This document shows positions 32,391 through 40,900 of a stretch of DNA of 50,059 nucleotides, piece after piece. The stretch is from contig CAUGGC010000017.1 of NCBI GenBank assembly GCA_959599095.1, forward strand, positions 1 to 50,059, in the 5' to 3' direction. The DNA comes from an uncultured Collinsella sp. GTDB lineage: Bacteria; Actinomycetota; Coriobacteriia; Coriobacteriales; Coriobacteriaceae. A program made the position numbers and the translations under genes. The notes beneath the pieces were generated by a model. The model was not told where the DNA came from. It saw only the letters and a list, made by a program, of their open reading frames with translations, and made no database searches. The stretch's first letter is position 1. Every line of letters starts with the position of its first letter.

Positions 32391-34250
32391 TCACTGGGCA
32401 AACTGACTGCGGTAGAGCTCGGCGTAGAAGCCGTCTGCCACTAGCAGCTCGTCGTGCGTGCCGCGCTCGATAATCTGGCCGTCGCGCATCACCAGAATGC
32501 AGTCGGCGTTGCGGATGGTGCTCAGGCGGTGCGCCACGACAAAGCTTGTGCGACCGGCCATGAGCTCATCGAATGCCGCCTGCACCTGCAGCTCGGTACG
32601 TGTATCGATGCTCGACGTTGCCTCGTCCAGCAGCAAAATCGCCGGGTCAGTGAGCATGACGCGCGCGATGCACAGCAGCTGTTTTTGACCCTGGCTAAAC
32701 GTGCCGCCGTCCTCGCCGATGACCGTATCGTAGCCGCCTGGCAGCTGCACGATAAACTTGTGCGCATGCGCGCGCTTGGCAGCTTCGATAACCTGCTCGC
32801 GCGTGGCGTCGGGACAGCCGTAGGCGATGTTTTCCGCCACCGTGCCCTCGAACAGCCACGTATCCTGCAGCACCATGCCAAAGGCGCGGCGCAGGCTTGC
32901 GCGCGTGTAATCACGCGAGGAACGGCCATCGACCGCAATGCGACCGGCATCAATATCGTAAAAACGCAGCAGCAGGTTGATGAGCGTTGTCTTGCCGCAG
33001 CCCGTGGGGCCGACCAGGGCAAAGCGCATGCCGGGTTTGGCCTCGATGCAGATATCCTGCAGCAGCTTGCGATCGGGCACATAACTAAAGTCCACGTGCC
33101 CAAAGGTCACCTCGCCACGCGGGGCGGCAAGTTCCACGGCGCCCGTCGCATCGGGCTCCTGCTCGCGCGCGTCGAGCAGCGCAAACATGCGGCGTGCCGA
33201 GGCGTACGCCGTCTGGATCTGCGTAATGACGTTGGTGACCTCGTTGAACGGCTTGGTGTACTGGTTGGCATAGGACAGGAAAATCTGCACGCCGCCCACC
33301 GTGAGCGCCGCCGGCACGCCCGTGATCACGCCCACGCATCCGATCACAGCGACCACGGCATAGATGATGTTGTTGATAAAGCGCGTACCGGGGTTGGAGA
33401 GCGAACCCATAAACTGCGCGCGCTCGCCCGCGGTGTAGAGCTCGGCATTGAGGGCGTCGAAGCGCTGCTGGGCGTTCGGGCCATAGGCAAAGGCGTCGAC
33501 AAGCTTTTGCTCACCTACGTACTCCTCGATATGACCACCGAGCTGCCCTTGAATACGCTGCTGTGCCGTAAAGCTTTTGTTGGAAAGCTTGGCGATGGCG
33601 CCGGCTGCAAAAATGGAAAGCGGCGTGACGAGCACCACCACAAGCGTCATGGTCAGGTTAATGGAGAGCATAAACGCAAGCGTGCCCACGATGGTAATAA
33701 CACCGGTGAAGAGCTGCATGAAGCCCTGCAGCAGACCGTCGCCCACCTGGTCGACGTCGTTGACCACGCGGCTCATAAGGTCGCCGTGGGCATGACTGTC
33801 GATAAAGCTGAGCGGCATGCGGCTGAGCTTGTCGCTCGCCTCCACGCGCATGTCGCGCACCGTCTCGTAGGACAGGCGGTTGACGCAGTAGCCCTGCAGC
33901 CACTGGAAGGCCGCGGCTCCCACCACGACGAGCGCGAGCTTGGTGACGAGCGGCAACAGCGCGTCGAAGTCCACCTGCCCGGCGGCGACGATCAGGTCGA
34001 TGCCCTCGCCGATGAGAATGGGCGTGTAAAGCTGCAGAATCACGGAGATGGCGGCACTCACAAACGACGCTACAAACGAAATGCGATGCGGACGAACGTA
34101 GCCCATCAGGCGGCGAGTCACCGCACCCACGGGATAGCGCTCGGGGTCGCCGGGCTGGCGCGGACCGTCGCCCAGGTCGTTGAGGTTATCGTTACCGGAC
34201 ACGTTGGCCGTCATCGTGGCGACCGAACCGGAGGAAGTGTACGGATTCAT
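32391..34250 (-). CDS. ABC exporter half-transporter, canonical ATPase site
   Basis: A 619-residue half-exporter with an N-terminal low-complexity segment (about 1-40), a six-helix membrane domain (about 50-340) and an ATPase domain. Walker A is GPTGCGKTT near 413, the signature is FSQGQKQ, Walker B has a catalytic glutamate (LLDEATSSID, near 543) and the H-loop has histidine (VAHRLS, near 571). AAAGGAGG lies 8 bp before the ATG. Its start abuts the stop of the other half-transporter with no gap. Together they form a heterodimeric exporter with one working catalytic site. Substrate unknown. Confidence 0.93.
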   Translation of the reverse strand: MNPYTSSGSVATMTANVSGNDNLNDLGDGPRQPGDPERYPVGAVTRRLMGYVRPHRISFVASFVSAAISVILQLYTPILIGEGIDLIVAAGQVDFDALLPLVTKLALVVVGAAAFQWLQGYCVNRLSYETVRDMRVEASDKLSRMPLSFIDSHAHGDLMSRVVNDVDQVGDGLLQGFMQLFTGVITIVGTLAFMLSINLTMTLVVVLVTPLSIFAAGAIAKLSNKSFTAQQRIQGQLGGHIEEYVGEQKLVDAFAYGPNAQQRFDALNAELYTAGERAQFMGSLSNPGTRFINNIIYAVVAVIGCVGVITGVPAALTVGGVQIFLSYANQYTKPFNEVTNVITQIQTAYASARRMFALLDAREQEPDATGAVELAAPRGEVTFGHVDFSYVPDRKLLQDICIEAKPGMRFALVGPTGCGKTTLINLLLRFYDIDAGRIAVDGRSSRDYTRASLRRAFGMVLQDTWLFEGTVAENIAYGCPDATREQVIEAAKRAHAHKFIVQLPGGYDTVIGEDGGTFSQGQKQLLCIARVMLTDPAILLLDEATSSIDTRTELQVQAAFDELMAGRTSFVVAHRLSTIRNADCILVMRDGQIIERGTHDELLVADGFYAELYRSQFAQ

Positions 34251-36131
34251 TTAGCAGCCCTCCTTTGCGCAAATGGATGCCGGGGCAGTCGGGGCGGACG
34301 CGGGGCTTAGAGTGGACGCGGGCGCCGGAGTGGGCGCGAGCGCTGCACTCCCCTGCTGGCCCTCGAGCTCCTCGCGGCGCAGCTGCGACTGGCAAATCTC
34401 GCGATAGAGCTGGCAGGTCGCGTACAGCTCGTCATGCGTGCCCAGGCCCGCAACCGAGCCGTGGTCGAGTATGCAGATCATGTCGGCATCGCGAACGGTC
34501 GAGACGCGCTGGCTTACGATCACCGTCGTGAGCGGCAGCCCGCCCTCGGCGGCACCGCGCACGCTGCGCTCGCGAATGGCATGGCGAAGCGCCGCGTCGG
34601 TCTTAAAGTCGAGCGCCGACGCGGAGTCATCCATGATCAATATCTGAGGCGAACCAACCAAGGCACGCGCGATAGTCAGGCGCTGACGCTGGCCACCGCT
34701 AAAGTTCTTGCCGCCCGCCTCGACCGGGGCGTCTAAGCCCTGCGGCTTGTTGCGCACGAACTCGCTGGCCTGCGCCATGTCGAGTGCCGCCCAGAGCTCC
34801 TCGTCGGTCGCAGCTTCATCGCGCCAGGTCAGGTTGCTGCGGATGGAGCCGCTCACCAGCGATGCGCGCTGCGGAACGGTCGCGACCACACGGCGCAGCT
34901 GGTCGAGCGGCCAGGCGCGCACGTCGGCGCCCATCACGCTCACGCTGCCGGTGCTCGCATCGTACAGGCGCGAGATAAGCGAGACGAGTGTGGACTTGCC
35001 GCTGCCCGTGCCGCCGATAATGCCGAGCGTCTTGCCCAGTGGGAGCTCCAGGGTCACATCGTTGACGGCGTTGGCAGCGCCGGCGCCAAAAGAGAAGCTC
35101 GCATGGCTCAAGCTCAGCGCAGGAACTGGAGCGACATTGCCCGGCTTGGGCAGCGCAACCGACTGATTGCCCTCGTCGGTGATGCTCGGCTCGCAGTTGA
35201 GCACCTCGTTGATACGCGAAGCACTCGCGCTCGCCTTGGTAAAGACCACGACCAGGTTGGCGACGTACACGATGGAGGTCAGGGTCTGCGTCATGTAGTT
35301 CACAAACGCCATGACCTGGCCCTGCGTGAGCTCACCCACGTTGACCTGTATGCCGCCCACCCACAGGATGGCGCACACGCCTAGGTTCATCACCAAAAAC
35401 GTTACGGGGTTAAGGATTGACGAGAGCTTGCCCACCGCGATGGCAGTATTGGCCTGGTCATCGGCGGCTTGGGCAAAACGCTCGCGCTCGTGGTCCTCGC
35501 GTACAAAGGCGCGAACCACGCGGACGCCCGAAAGGCCCTCGCGGCAGATAAGCGCGATGCGGTCGAGCTTTGCCTGCAGCTGCTTGTAGTACGGAATGCA
35601 GCGTGCCATGACAAACCAAAACACCAGGCCAATGGCGGGCGTGCAGATCAAAAAGATGATGCCGAGCTTAAGGTCGATGGCAAGGGCCGCGCACATGGAG
35701 CCCACCGCCAGGAAGGGCCAGCGGATAAGCATGCGCACGCCCAGCGCCACGGCAAGCTGCACCTGGTTGACATCGTTGGTAATGCGCGTGATGAGCGACG
35801 GCGTGCCAAAGCGGTCGAGCTCGGCATAGCTCAGCTTGTTGATGTGCTTGTAGAGCGCGCCGCGAATGTCGGTGCCCATGCCCTGCGATGTCAGCGCCGC
35901 CATCTTTTGGCAGACAAGCGTAAACGAGATGCCAATCACAGCCATGGCGCCAAGTACCATGCCGTAGTGGATAACGGCGCTGACATCGTGTGCGCCAATA
36001 CCCTTATCGATCATCTGGGCAATCACGAGCGGTGTAAGCAGGTCAAAGATCACTTCGATCAGCTTGCACGCAGGGCCAATCACCATATAGCGGCGAAACT
36101 TGCCACCAAAACGCCTGAGCAGCTCAATCAT
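34251..36131 (-). CDS. ABC exporter half-transporter, degenerate ATPase site
   Basis: A 626-residue half-exporter, first gene of the minus-strand pair. The membrane domain covers about 1-310. Walker A is normal (GGTGSGKST, near 370) and the signature is FSGGQRQR. Walker B has Asp in place of the catalytic Glu (IMDDSASALD, near 499) and the H-loop has Gln in place of His (VSQRVS, near 539). The C-terminus is an Ala/Pro/Ser-rich tail of about 40 residues ending KEGC. I chose the ATG at 36131 (MIELLRRFGGKF) because AGGGAG lies about 10 bp upstream; a longer frame would use a TTG. The arrangement copies that of the MarR-linked pair at 787-4513. Confidence 0.92.
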   Translation of the reverse strand: MIELLRRFGGKFRRYMVIGPACKLIEVIFDLLTPLVIAQMIDKGIGAHDVSAVIHYGMVLGAMAVIGISFTLVCQKMAALTSQGMGTDIRGALYKHINKLSYAELDRFGTPSLITRITNDVNQVQLAVALGVRMLIRWPFLAVGSMCAALAIDLKLGIIFLICTPAIGLVFWFVMARCIPYYKQLQAKLDRIALICREGLSGVRVVRAFVREDHERERFAQAADDQANTAIAVGKLSSILNPVTFLVMNLGVCAILWVGGIQVNVGELTQGQVMAFVNYMTQTLTSIVYVANLVVVFTKASASASRINEVLNCEPSITDEGNQSVALPKPGNVAPVPALSLSHASFSFGAGAANAVNDVTLELPLGKTLGIIGGTGSGKSTLVSLISRLYDASTGSVSVMGADVRAWPLDQLRRVVATVPQRASLVSGSIRSNLTWRDEAATDEELWAALDMAQASEFVRNKPQGLDAPVEAGGKNFSGGQRQRLTIARALVGSPQILIMDDSASALDFKTDAALRHAIRERSVRGAAEGGLPLTTVIVSQRVSTVRDADMICILDHGSVAGLGTHDELYATCQLYREICQSQLRREELEGQQGSAALAPTPAPASTLSPASAPTAPASICAKEGC

Positions 36132-36175
36132 GTATAGGCGCTCCCTATCATCATTCACACTCAATTCGAATCATG

Positions 36176-36205
36176 ATAGTACGGTGAGCCCAAAAGAAGC
36201 GTAAA
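36176..36205 (-). promoter_or_regulatory. Promoter of the second ABC exporter pair
   Basis: On the minus strand TTTACG (36205-36200), 18-bp spacer, TACTAT (36181-36176). A small palindrome ATTCGAAT lies just downstream near 36165-36172 and could be an operator. Confidence 0.45.
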
Positions 36206-36290
36206 CAACTCGTCATTTCTAATGGGATTCGGTTTCCAAAGAAGCGGAAAGGCACGCGCACACCCAGCCAGTGTCGGGTCGACCGCCTGA

Positions 36291-36296
36291 TATACT
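36291..36296 (+). promoter_or_regulatory. Probable -10 box for the coiled-coil surface protein
   Basis: TATACT lies 50 bp before the ATG at 36347. No convincing -35 box is visible. GAGGTG at about 36337 is the ribosome binding site. Confidence 0.35.
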
Positions 36297-36346
36297 TACA
36301 TTAGTGCTACCAAGTTAGTCGCCGACCCTTGAAATGAGGTGCCGAG

Positions 36347-37396
36347 ATGAACGACATTCTCGCAAGAAGAGCAAGACGAGCAACTGTGGGCATCGCCCTT
36401 TCCGCGGCACTTGTCGCGGGAATCGCCCCCGTAACGGCGATCGCTGCAGAAACCAGCGCCCCCACCGGTGCGGCCGTTTCGCAGACGAGCGCCGCCAACG
36501 GCAATTCGGGCGCCCCGCAGACAGAAGACGCGGCCGCCGCAAAAGAAAAAGCGTATGCAGCCATGCAGGAAGCGCTCAAAAACCTCGAGGCCGCAAAAAA
36601 CGCCGCAAGTCCCGAGAAACTTGCGGAAATCGATGATGACATTGCCGCATTTCAAGAACTCTACGACATGGTGGTGGCGGAAGCCGCCAAACGGAGGGAA
36701 CCCCTTCCCGCCATGCAAGCGAACGTCGATGCAGCCCAAGCCAAATACGATGAGGCCCACAACCGGACAAGCGGCCTTCAGGCAGAATTGGATAAGGCAC
36801 TTGAAGCACTCGGCGACGAGGGGCCCAGCACAGCTATTAAGGAGCAAATAAAGCAGTTGCGCAGTGAGATCATGTCGGCAGAAAGGCGAGAAAAATCTTG
36901 TGAAGATGATCTTCACCGCTACCAACGCCGGCTCGAAAGCCAGGAAAAACAGGTTCAGTATTTCGAAAGTGAGGCAGAGGAAGCTAAAGCCCAGATCGAC
37001 GAAGAGACAGCCAAGCGAGATGCGCTCCTCGACAATTTGAAAAAAGCGCAAACGGCCTATGACGACGCCTGCAAGGCATACGAAGAGGCAAAGGCCGCGG
37101 CAGACAAGGCCACCTCGCCCGAGATAACGCAACCGACCGAGACGACGCCTCCCTCCAACTCGGCGCAACCGGCCGAGGCAACACAGCCCGCCAGCTCGCC
37201 CGCGACCGGCAAAAATACCCCGCCAAGCTCCACCAAGCAGGCGAACTCGAGCAGCGGCAAGCAAGCAGATACGACCGCCGGCAAGCTCGCGAACACGGGC
37301 GACGCAGCGCCGAGCGCAATCGCACTCGCAGGAATCGCCGCCGCAGGACTCGGAATAACCGCCGCAGCCACACGCCGCCTCAAGAACTCAAAATAG
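36347..37396 (+). CDS. Coiled-coil cell-wall-anchored surface protein
   Basis: A 349-residue exported protein. The Sec signal peptide covers about residues 1-34 (AGIAPVTAIAAE). Residues about 62-265 are nearly all helical, with heptad-like Ala/Leu/Glu/Lys patterns that predict a long coiled coil. A Thr/Pro/Ser-rich spacer runs from about 265 to 312. The sortase-type signal LANTGD near 315 is followed by a hydrophobic helix and a basic end (RRLKNSK). The same LANTGD variant ends the 1362-residue surface protein, which suggests one sortase serves both. Function unknown; a stalk or adhesin is likely. A terminator follows. Confidence 0.88.
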   Translation: MNDILARRARRATVGIALSAALVAGIAPVTAIAAETSAPTGAAVSQTSAANGNSGAPQTEDAAAAKEKAYAAMQEALKNLEAAKNAASPEKLAEIDDDIAAFQELYDMVVAEAAKRREPLPAMQANVDAAQAKYDEAHNRTSGLQAELDKALEALGDEGPSTAIKEQIKQLRSEIMSAERREKSCEDDLHRYQRRLESQEKQVQYFESEAEEAKAQIDEETAKRDALLDNLKKAQTAYDDACKAYEEAKAAADKATSPEITQPTETTPPSNSAQPAEATQPASSPATGKNTPPSSTKQANSSSGKQADTTAGKLANTGDAAPSAIALAGIAAAGLGITAAATRRLKNSK

Positions 37397-37482
37397 CCGC
37401 CAGCGGCTATTGTCTTTGCCAATCCACAAGCCCAGAGACAAAAAGAGGTCCGTTTCCCCAACCCAGGGAAACGGGCCTCTTT
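37393..37482 (+). terminator. Double hairpin terminator after the coiled-coil gene
   Basis: ATAGCCGC-CA-GCGGCTAT begins at the stop codon. At 37442-37482 AAAGAGGTCCGTTTCCC pairs with GGGAAACGGGCCTCTTT (one wobble) and a T-rich tail follows, which is the stronger terminator. Confidence 0.75.
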
Positions 37483-37622
37483 ACTTGTAAAAACAGATGG
37501 TAATGCCACTGTCTCTTGAAGCACATCGCCACCGCGCTCCAAACAACGCCAACGAGCAGCATTCCTTAAGGGATAGATTTAATTAGATAAACGCGCCTTT
37601 ACGGGTGATTTTTGGACGACGG

Positions 37623-37717
37623 GGCCCGGCCGGCGGTGAGGTGTTTGGTAGTCGAGCGATCCCGCAGGCGAAGCCGAGGACCAGCGAGACACCAAACACC
37701 TCACCGCCGGCCGGGCC
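37623..37717. repeat. Perfect 27-bp foldback downstream of the SRP RNA gene
   Basis: 37623-37649 and 37691-37717 are exact inverted copies over 27 bp (inner ends GGTGAGGTGTTTGGT and ACCAAACACCTCACC). The loop is 41 nt. It lies just past the 3' end of the SRP RNA gene and holds no coding potential. Confidence 0.85.
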
Positions 37718-37743
37718 ATGTCGCGGCACCAAAAAGCGCCTGT

Positions 37744-37844
37744 GCGCTCGATGGATTCGGATGCCCGACAGAGGCTCCTTATGGCTGCTTCCTTCCGGAC
37801 CTGACCAGATTCGGAACATGTCGTCATCCGAACCCATCGAACGC
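37744..37844 (-). ncRNA. ffs: Signal recognition particle RNA (small bacterial type)
   Basis: The minus strand holds the conserved SRP apical core GGTCAGGTCCGGAAGGAAGC. The two ends pair to form the long hairpin: TCGATGGGTTCGGATG on the 5' side with CATCCGAATCCATCGA on the 3' side, and AGGCGCT/AGCGCCT can extend it to 37735-37854. A TTTTT run follows at the 3' end (37735-37731). Upstream on the minus strand TTGCCC (37889-37884), 17-bp spacer and TAAGAT (37866-37861) put the start near 37854. This RNA binds Ffh to target membrane and exported proteins. Confidence 0.95.
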
Positions 37845-37860
37845 GCTAGGCGCTCGGTAT

Positions 37861-37889
37861 ATCTTACCTGCTCCCGTCCAGCAGGGCAA
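37861..37889 (-). promoter_or_regulatory. Promoter of the SRP RNA gene
   Basis: TTGCCC, 17-bp spacer, TAAGAT on the minus strand, ending about 7 bp before the inferred RNA start. A 25-nt near-palindrome at about 37894-37918 lies between it and the end of the giant surface protein gene and may be that gene's weak terminator. Confidence 0.65.
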
Positions 37890-37934
37890 GTGGGGCGAAC
37901 CCATCGGATGGATTCGCCTCACTCGTCCATATCG

Positions 37935-40900
37935 CTAGCGGCGCCTACGGTACAGGACCGCGCCGCCCGCTGCGGTCAGCGCGCCGATGCCGGCCATGGC
38001 CACGAGCGCCTCGACCGGCAGGCTGCGGTCGCCGGTGTCGGGCATGCCGCCCTTGGAGCCGTCGCCGCTAGAGCCGCTGCCGGAGCCGTTATCTGAACCG
38101 CCGTCTGAGCCGCCGCCCGGCGTGCCGGGGTTCTCGGGGGTGCCGGGGGTCCCGGGATTCTCGGCGTAGCTGTTGGTGAAGACTGGCGGCACGTTGGCGT
38201 CGCCCTCGTAGGAGACCCTCGCCGACAGATAGCCCGTCTTGGTGCCGTCTGCCGCCTCGTCGCTCACCGTGACGACGATCTTGCGCACCGCCTTGTCGTA
38301 GGTCACGTGCGCCTGGCCGTCGTCGACCTCGTTCACCGTGAAGGTGTAGGTGCCGGCCTGCTTGAACGTCAGCGCATCGAACGTGACGCCGCCGTCCGCG
38401 GCGTTCTTGGCGGTCGACATGACCTTGCCGTCCCGGCTCTTGAGCTCAAAGCTAAACTGGCCCGCCTTGAGCTCGGCGCCCTTGAGCACCTTGGCGGCGC
38501 CCAGCTTGAGGGTGACGGGCGCGGCCTCGTAGCCGTTGGTGAACGTCACCAAGTCGTCGCCCACGGCATTGCCCTCGGCATCCGCCAGCTCGTGCCTGAC
38601 GGCGAGCGTGCCGTTTCCGGCATCGGTGACCGTCGTGCGCACGCGGTACGTCGCCCTGTCGTACGTCACGCCGCCCGCCGTGCCGGCGATCTCGCGCAGC
38701 TCGTAGCTGTGCGCGCCGGGCGCGGTGTAGGTGACGGGGCTGAGCGCGACCGTGCCGTCGGCGGCGTTCTTGCCCGTCGCCGCAACGCTCTCGCTGCCGT
38801 CGGCGGCAATCTCGACCAGCTGGAACTCGAACTCGCCCTCGGCCAGGTCACGGCCCTTAAGCTTCTTGCTCACCTTGATCTGGTCAGTGACGGAGCTCGG
38901 CGTCGGGTTCACGACGTAGGTGTTGGTGAACTCGAACGCGCCCTTGCCCTCGGGCGTGCCCTCTGCGGGCAGGACCTCCGCGGCGAGCGTGCCCGCGTTG
39001 GTGTCCTCGACCACCTTGACCGTGAAGGTCCTGGTCGCCGTCGCATCGTTGACCACGCCGTCGACCGAACCGGACTCGCTCACCCGGTAGGCGAACGTCT
39101 TGGTGCGCAGACCGTCGCCGTCGATCTCGACGTCATCGAGGTCGCTCGGCTGCCTGAACGTGACGCTGCCCAGCTCGACGTTGCCGGCGGCATCGTTGGT
39201 CGCCTCGGTCACTGTCTTGCCCGAAGCGTCAACCGGTGCGGGCGCGCCGTCCAGCGGCTCGATCTTAAAGGTGTACTTGCCCGCGATGTCTCCCTGCGTG
39301 AGGCCGAGCCCGGCCTGGCCGAGCGCCAGCGTCTTGGTGCCCGCGAGGTCAACTGTCGCCTCGTTGGTGCCATAGCCGTTCACAAACGACAGCGTGCCGT
39401 CGGAGCCCTCGGGATAGACCACGGCAGTGTCCAGCCCGCCCTTGCCGTCATCGGCCACCTTGACCGTGATGTCGAAGCTCGAGGCGGTCGCCGTCACGCC
39501 CGCGGGCAGCCGGTCCGTGCCGTCCTCGGATACGGTATAGGGAATGGCCCATGAACCGTCGGCGGCCCTGGTGGCGGTGCCGTCCGCCACCATCCGCTCG
39601 AGCGCGTCGGTGGTGTAGGCGATGGGCGAGAACGCGAGTCCCGCGGCCTCGCCGTCGCCGGAGGCCCGGTTGGTCGCGGTCGCGACCACGTCGCCCCGGG
39701 CATCGCGGACGGAGAACGAGAACTCGCCCGACGCCGCGGCGCGGCCCGTCAGCGTCTTGGTGGCGTCAATTGCCACGTTGCCCTCGCCGCCGAGCGTTCC
39801 GGTGGCCTCGTAGGAGTTCTGGAACGCGACCGTCACGGGCGCGGGCGCCGCCGTGGCGTCATCTGCCGTGGAGACCTCGCCGCGGGCGACCTCGACACCG
39901 TCCCTGGCAACCGTGGTCGTGACCGTGAGCCTGCCCGTCGCGGCGTCGTAGCCGGGCGCGATGGTCACCGTGCGCGGCGCGGTGTCGTTGGCGTAGCCCT
40001 CGCCGCCGAGCTTGGTCTCGGTGACGGTGAAGCTGTAGGTCTTGCCCGCGTCGGCATCGGTGAACCTCACGTCGCTGCCCGCAGCACCGCCGACGAGGTC
40101 GACCAGGTCGGCCTCTCCGTCATCGGCAGCGGCCACGGCGTAGGCGTCCTTGCCGGTCTTGAGACCGAGCTTGGCGGCTGTCTCGGCATCGGCGGTCACG
40201 GTGAAGGCAAACTGCCCCGCCTCCATGGCGCGGCCGGAGAGCGTCTTGGAGAGGCGCACGCCCGCGCGGGCCGAGTAGTCGAGCTCGGTCGTGTAGGTGT
40301 TCACGAAGTCGCCGCCGCTCGCCTGCGCGATCGCGGGCGTCGTGGCCGTGAGGTTGCCGGAGCCGTCGTCGCTCACGGTCACCGTCATCGTGGAGACGTG
40401 GCCGTCGTAGGCCACGCCGGCGATGGCAGAGCCGTCATCGGGCCTGACCTCGCGCACCGTGTAGGTGAAGGTCTTGGCGCGCACGCGCTTGCCGCCGACC
40501 TCGGCGAACTCGGCATCCTTGATGTCATCGAGCGTGTAGCGGATGGAGCCGAAGTCGAAGGCGACCCTATCGCCCGCCTTGGTACCGGCGGCGGCCGTCA
40601 CGCTGACGGTCTTGCAGCCACCGGCAGAGCCCTCGGGCATGGGAGCGCCATCCTCGCCCGTGAGCGCGAACTGGAAGCTATCGCCCTCCGCCCAGTCGCG
40701 GCCCTCGAGCGTCTTGGTAAAGAGCCCTGCGGTGGAGACGTCTCTGCCCTCGGTGGCCGTTCCGTACGTGTTGGTGAACGCGACGGTCGCGCCGTCCTCG
40801 GTCACGGCGCCTTCGGCCTTGGAGCCGTCAGCCCCGTTAACAGCAGTCGTGTAGCCCTCGGCGGCGTCCTCGGTCACGGTGTAGCGCGCGCCTACGGGCA

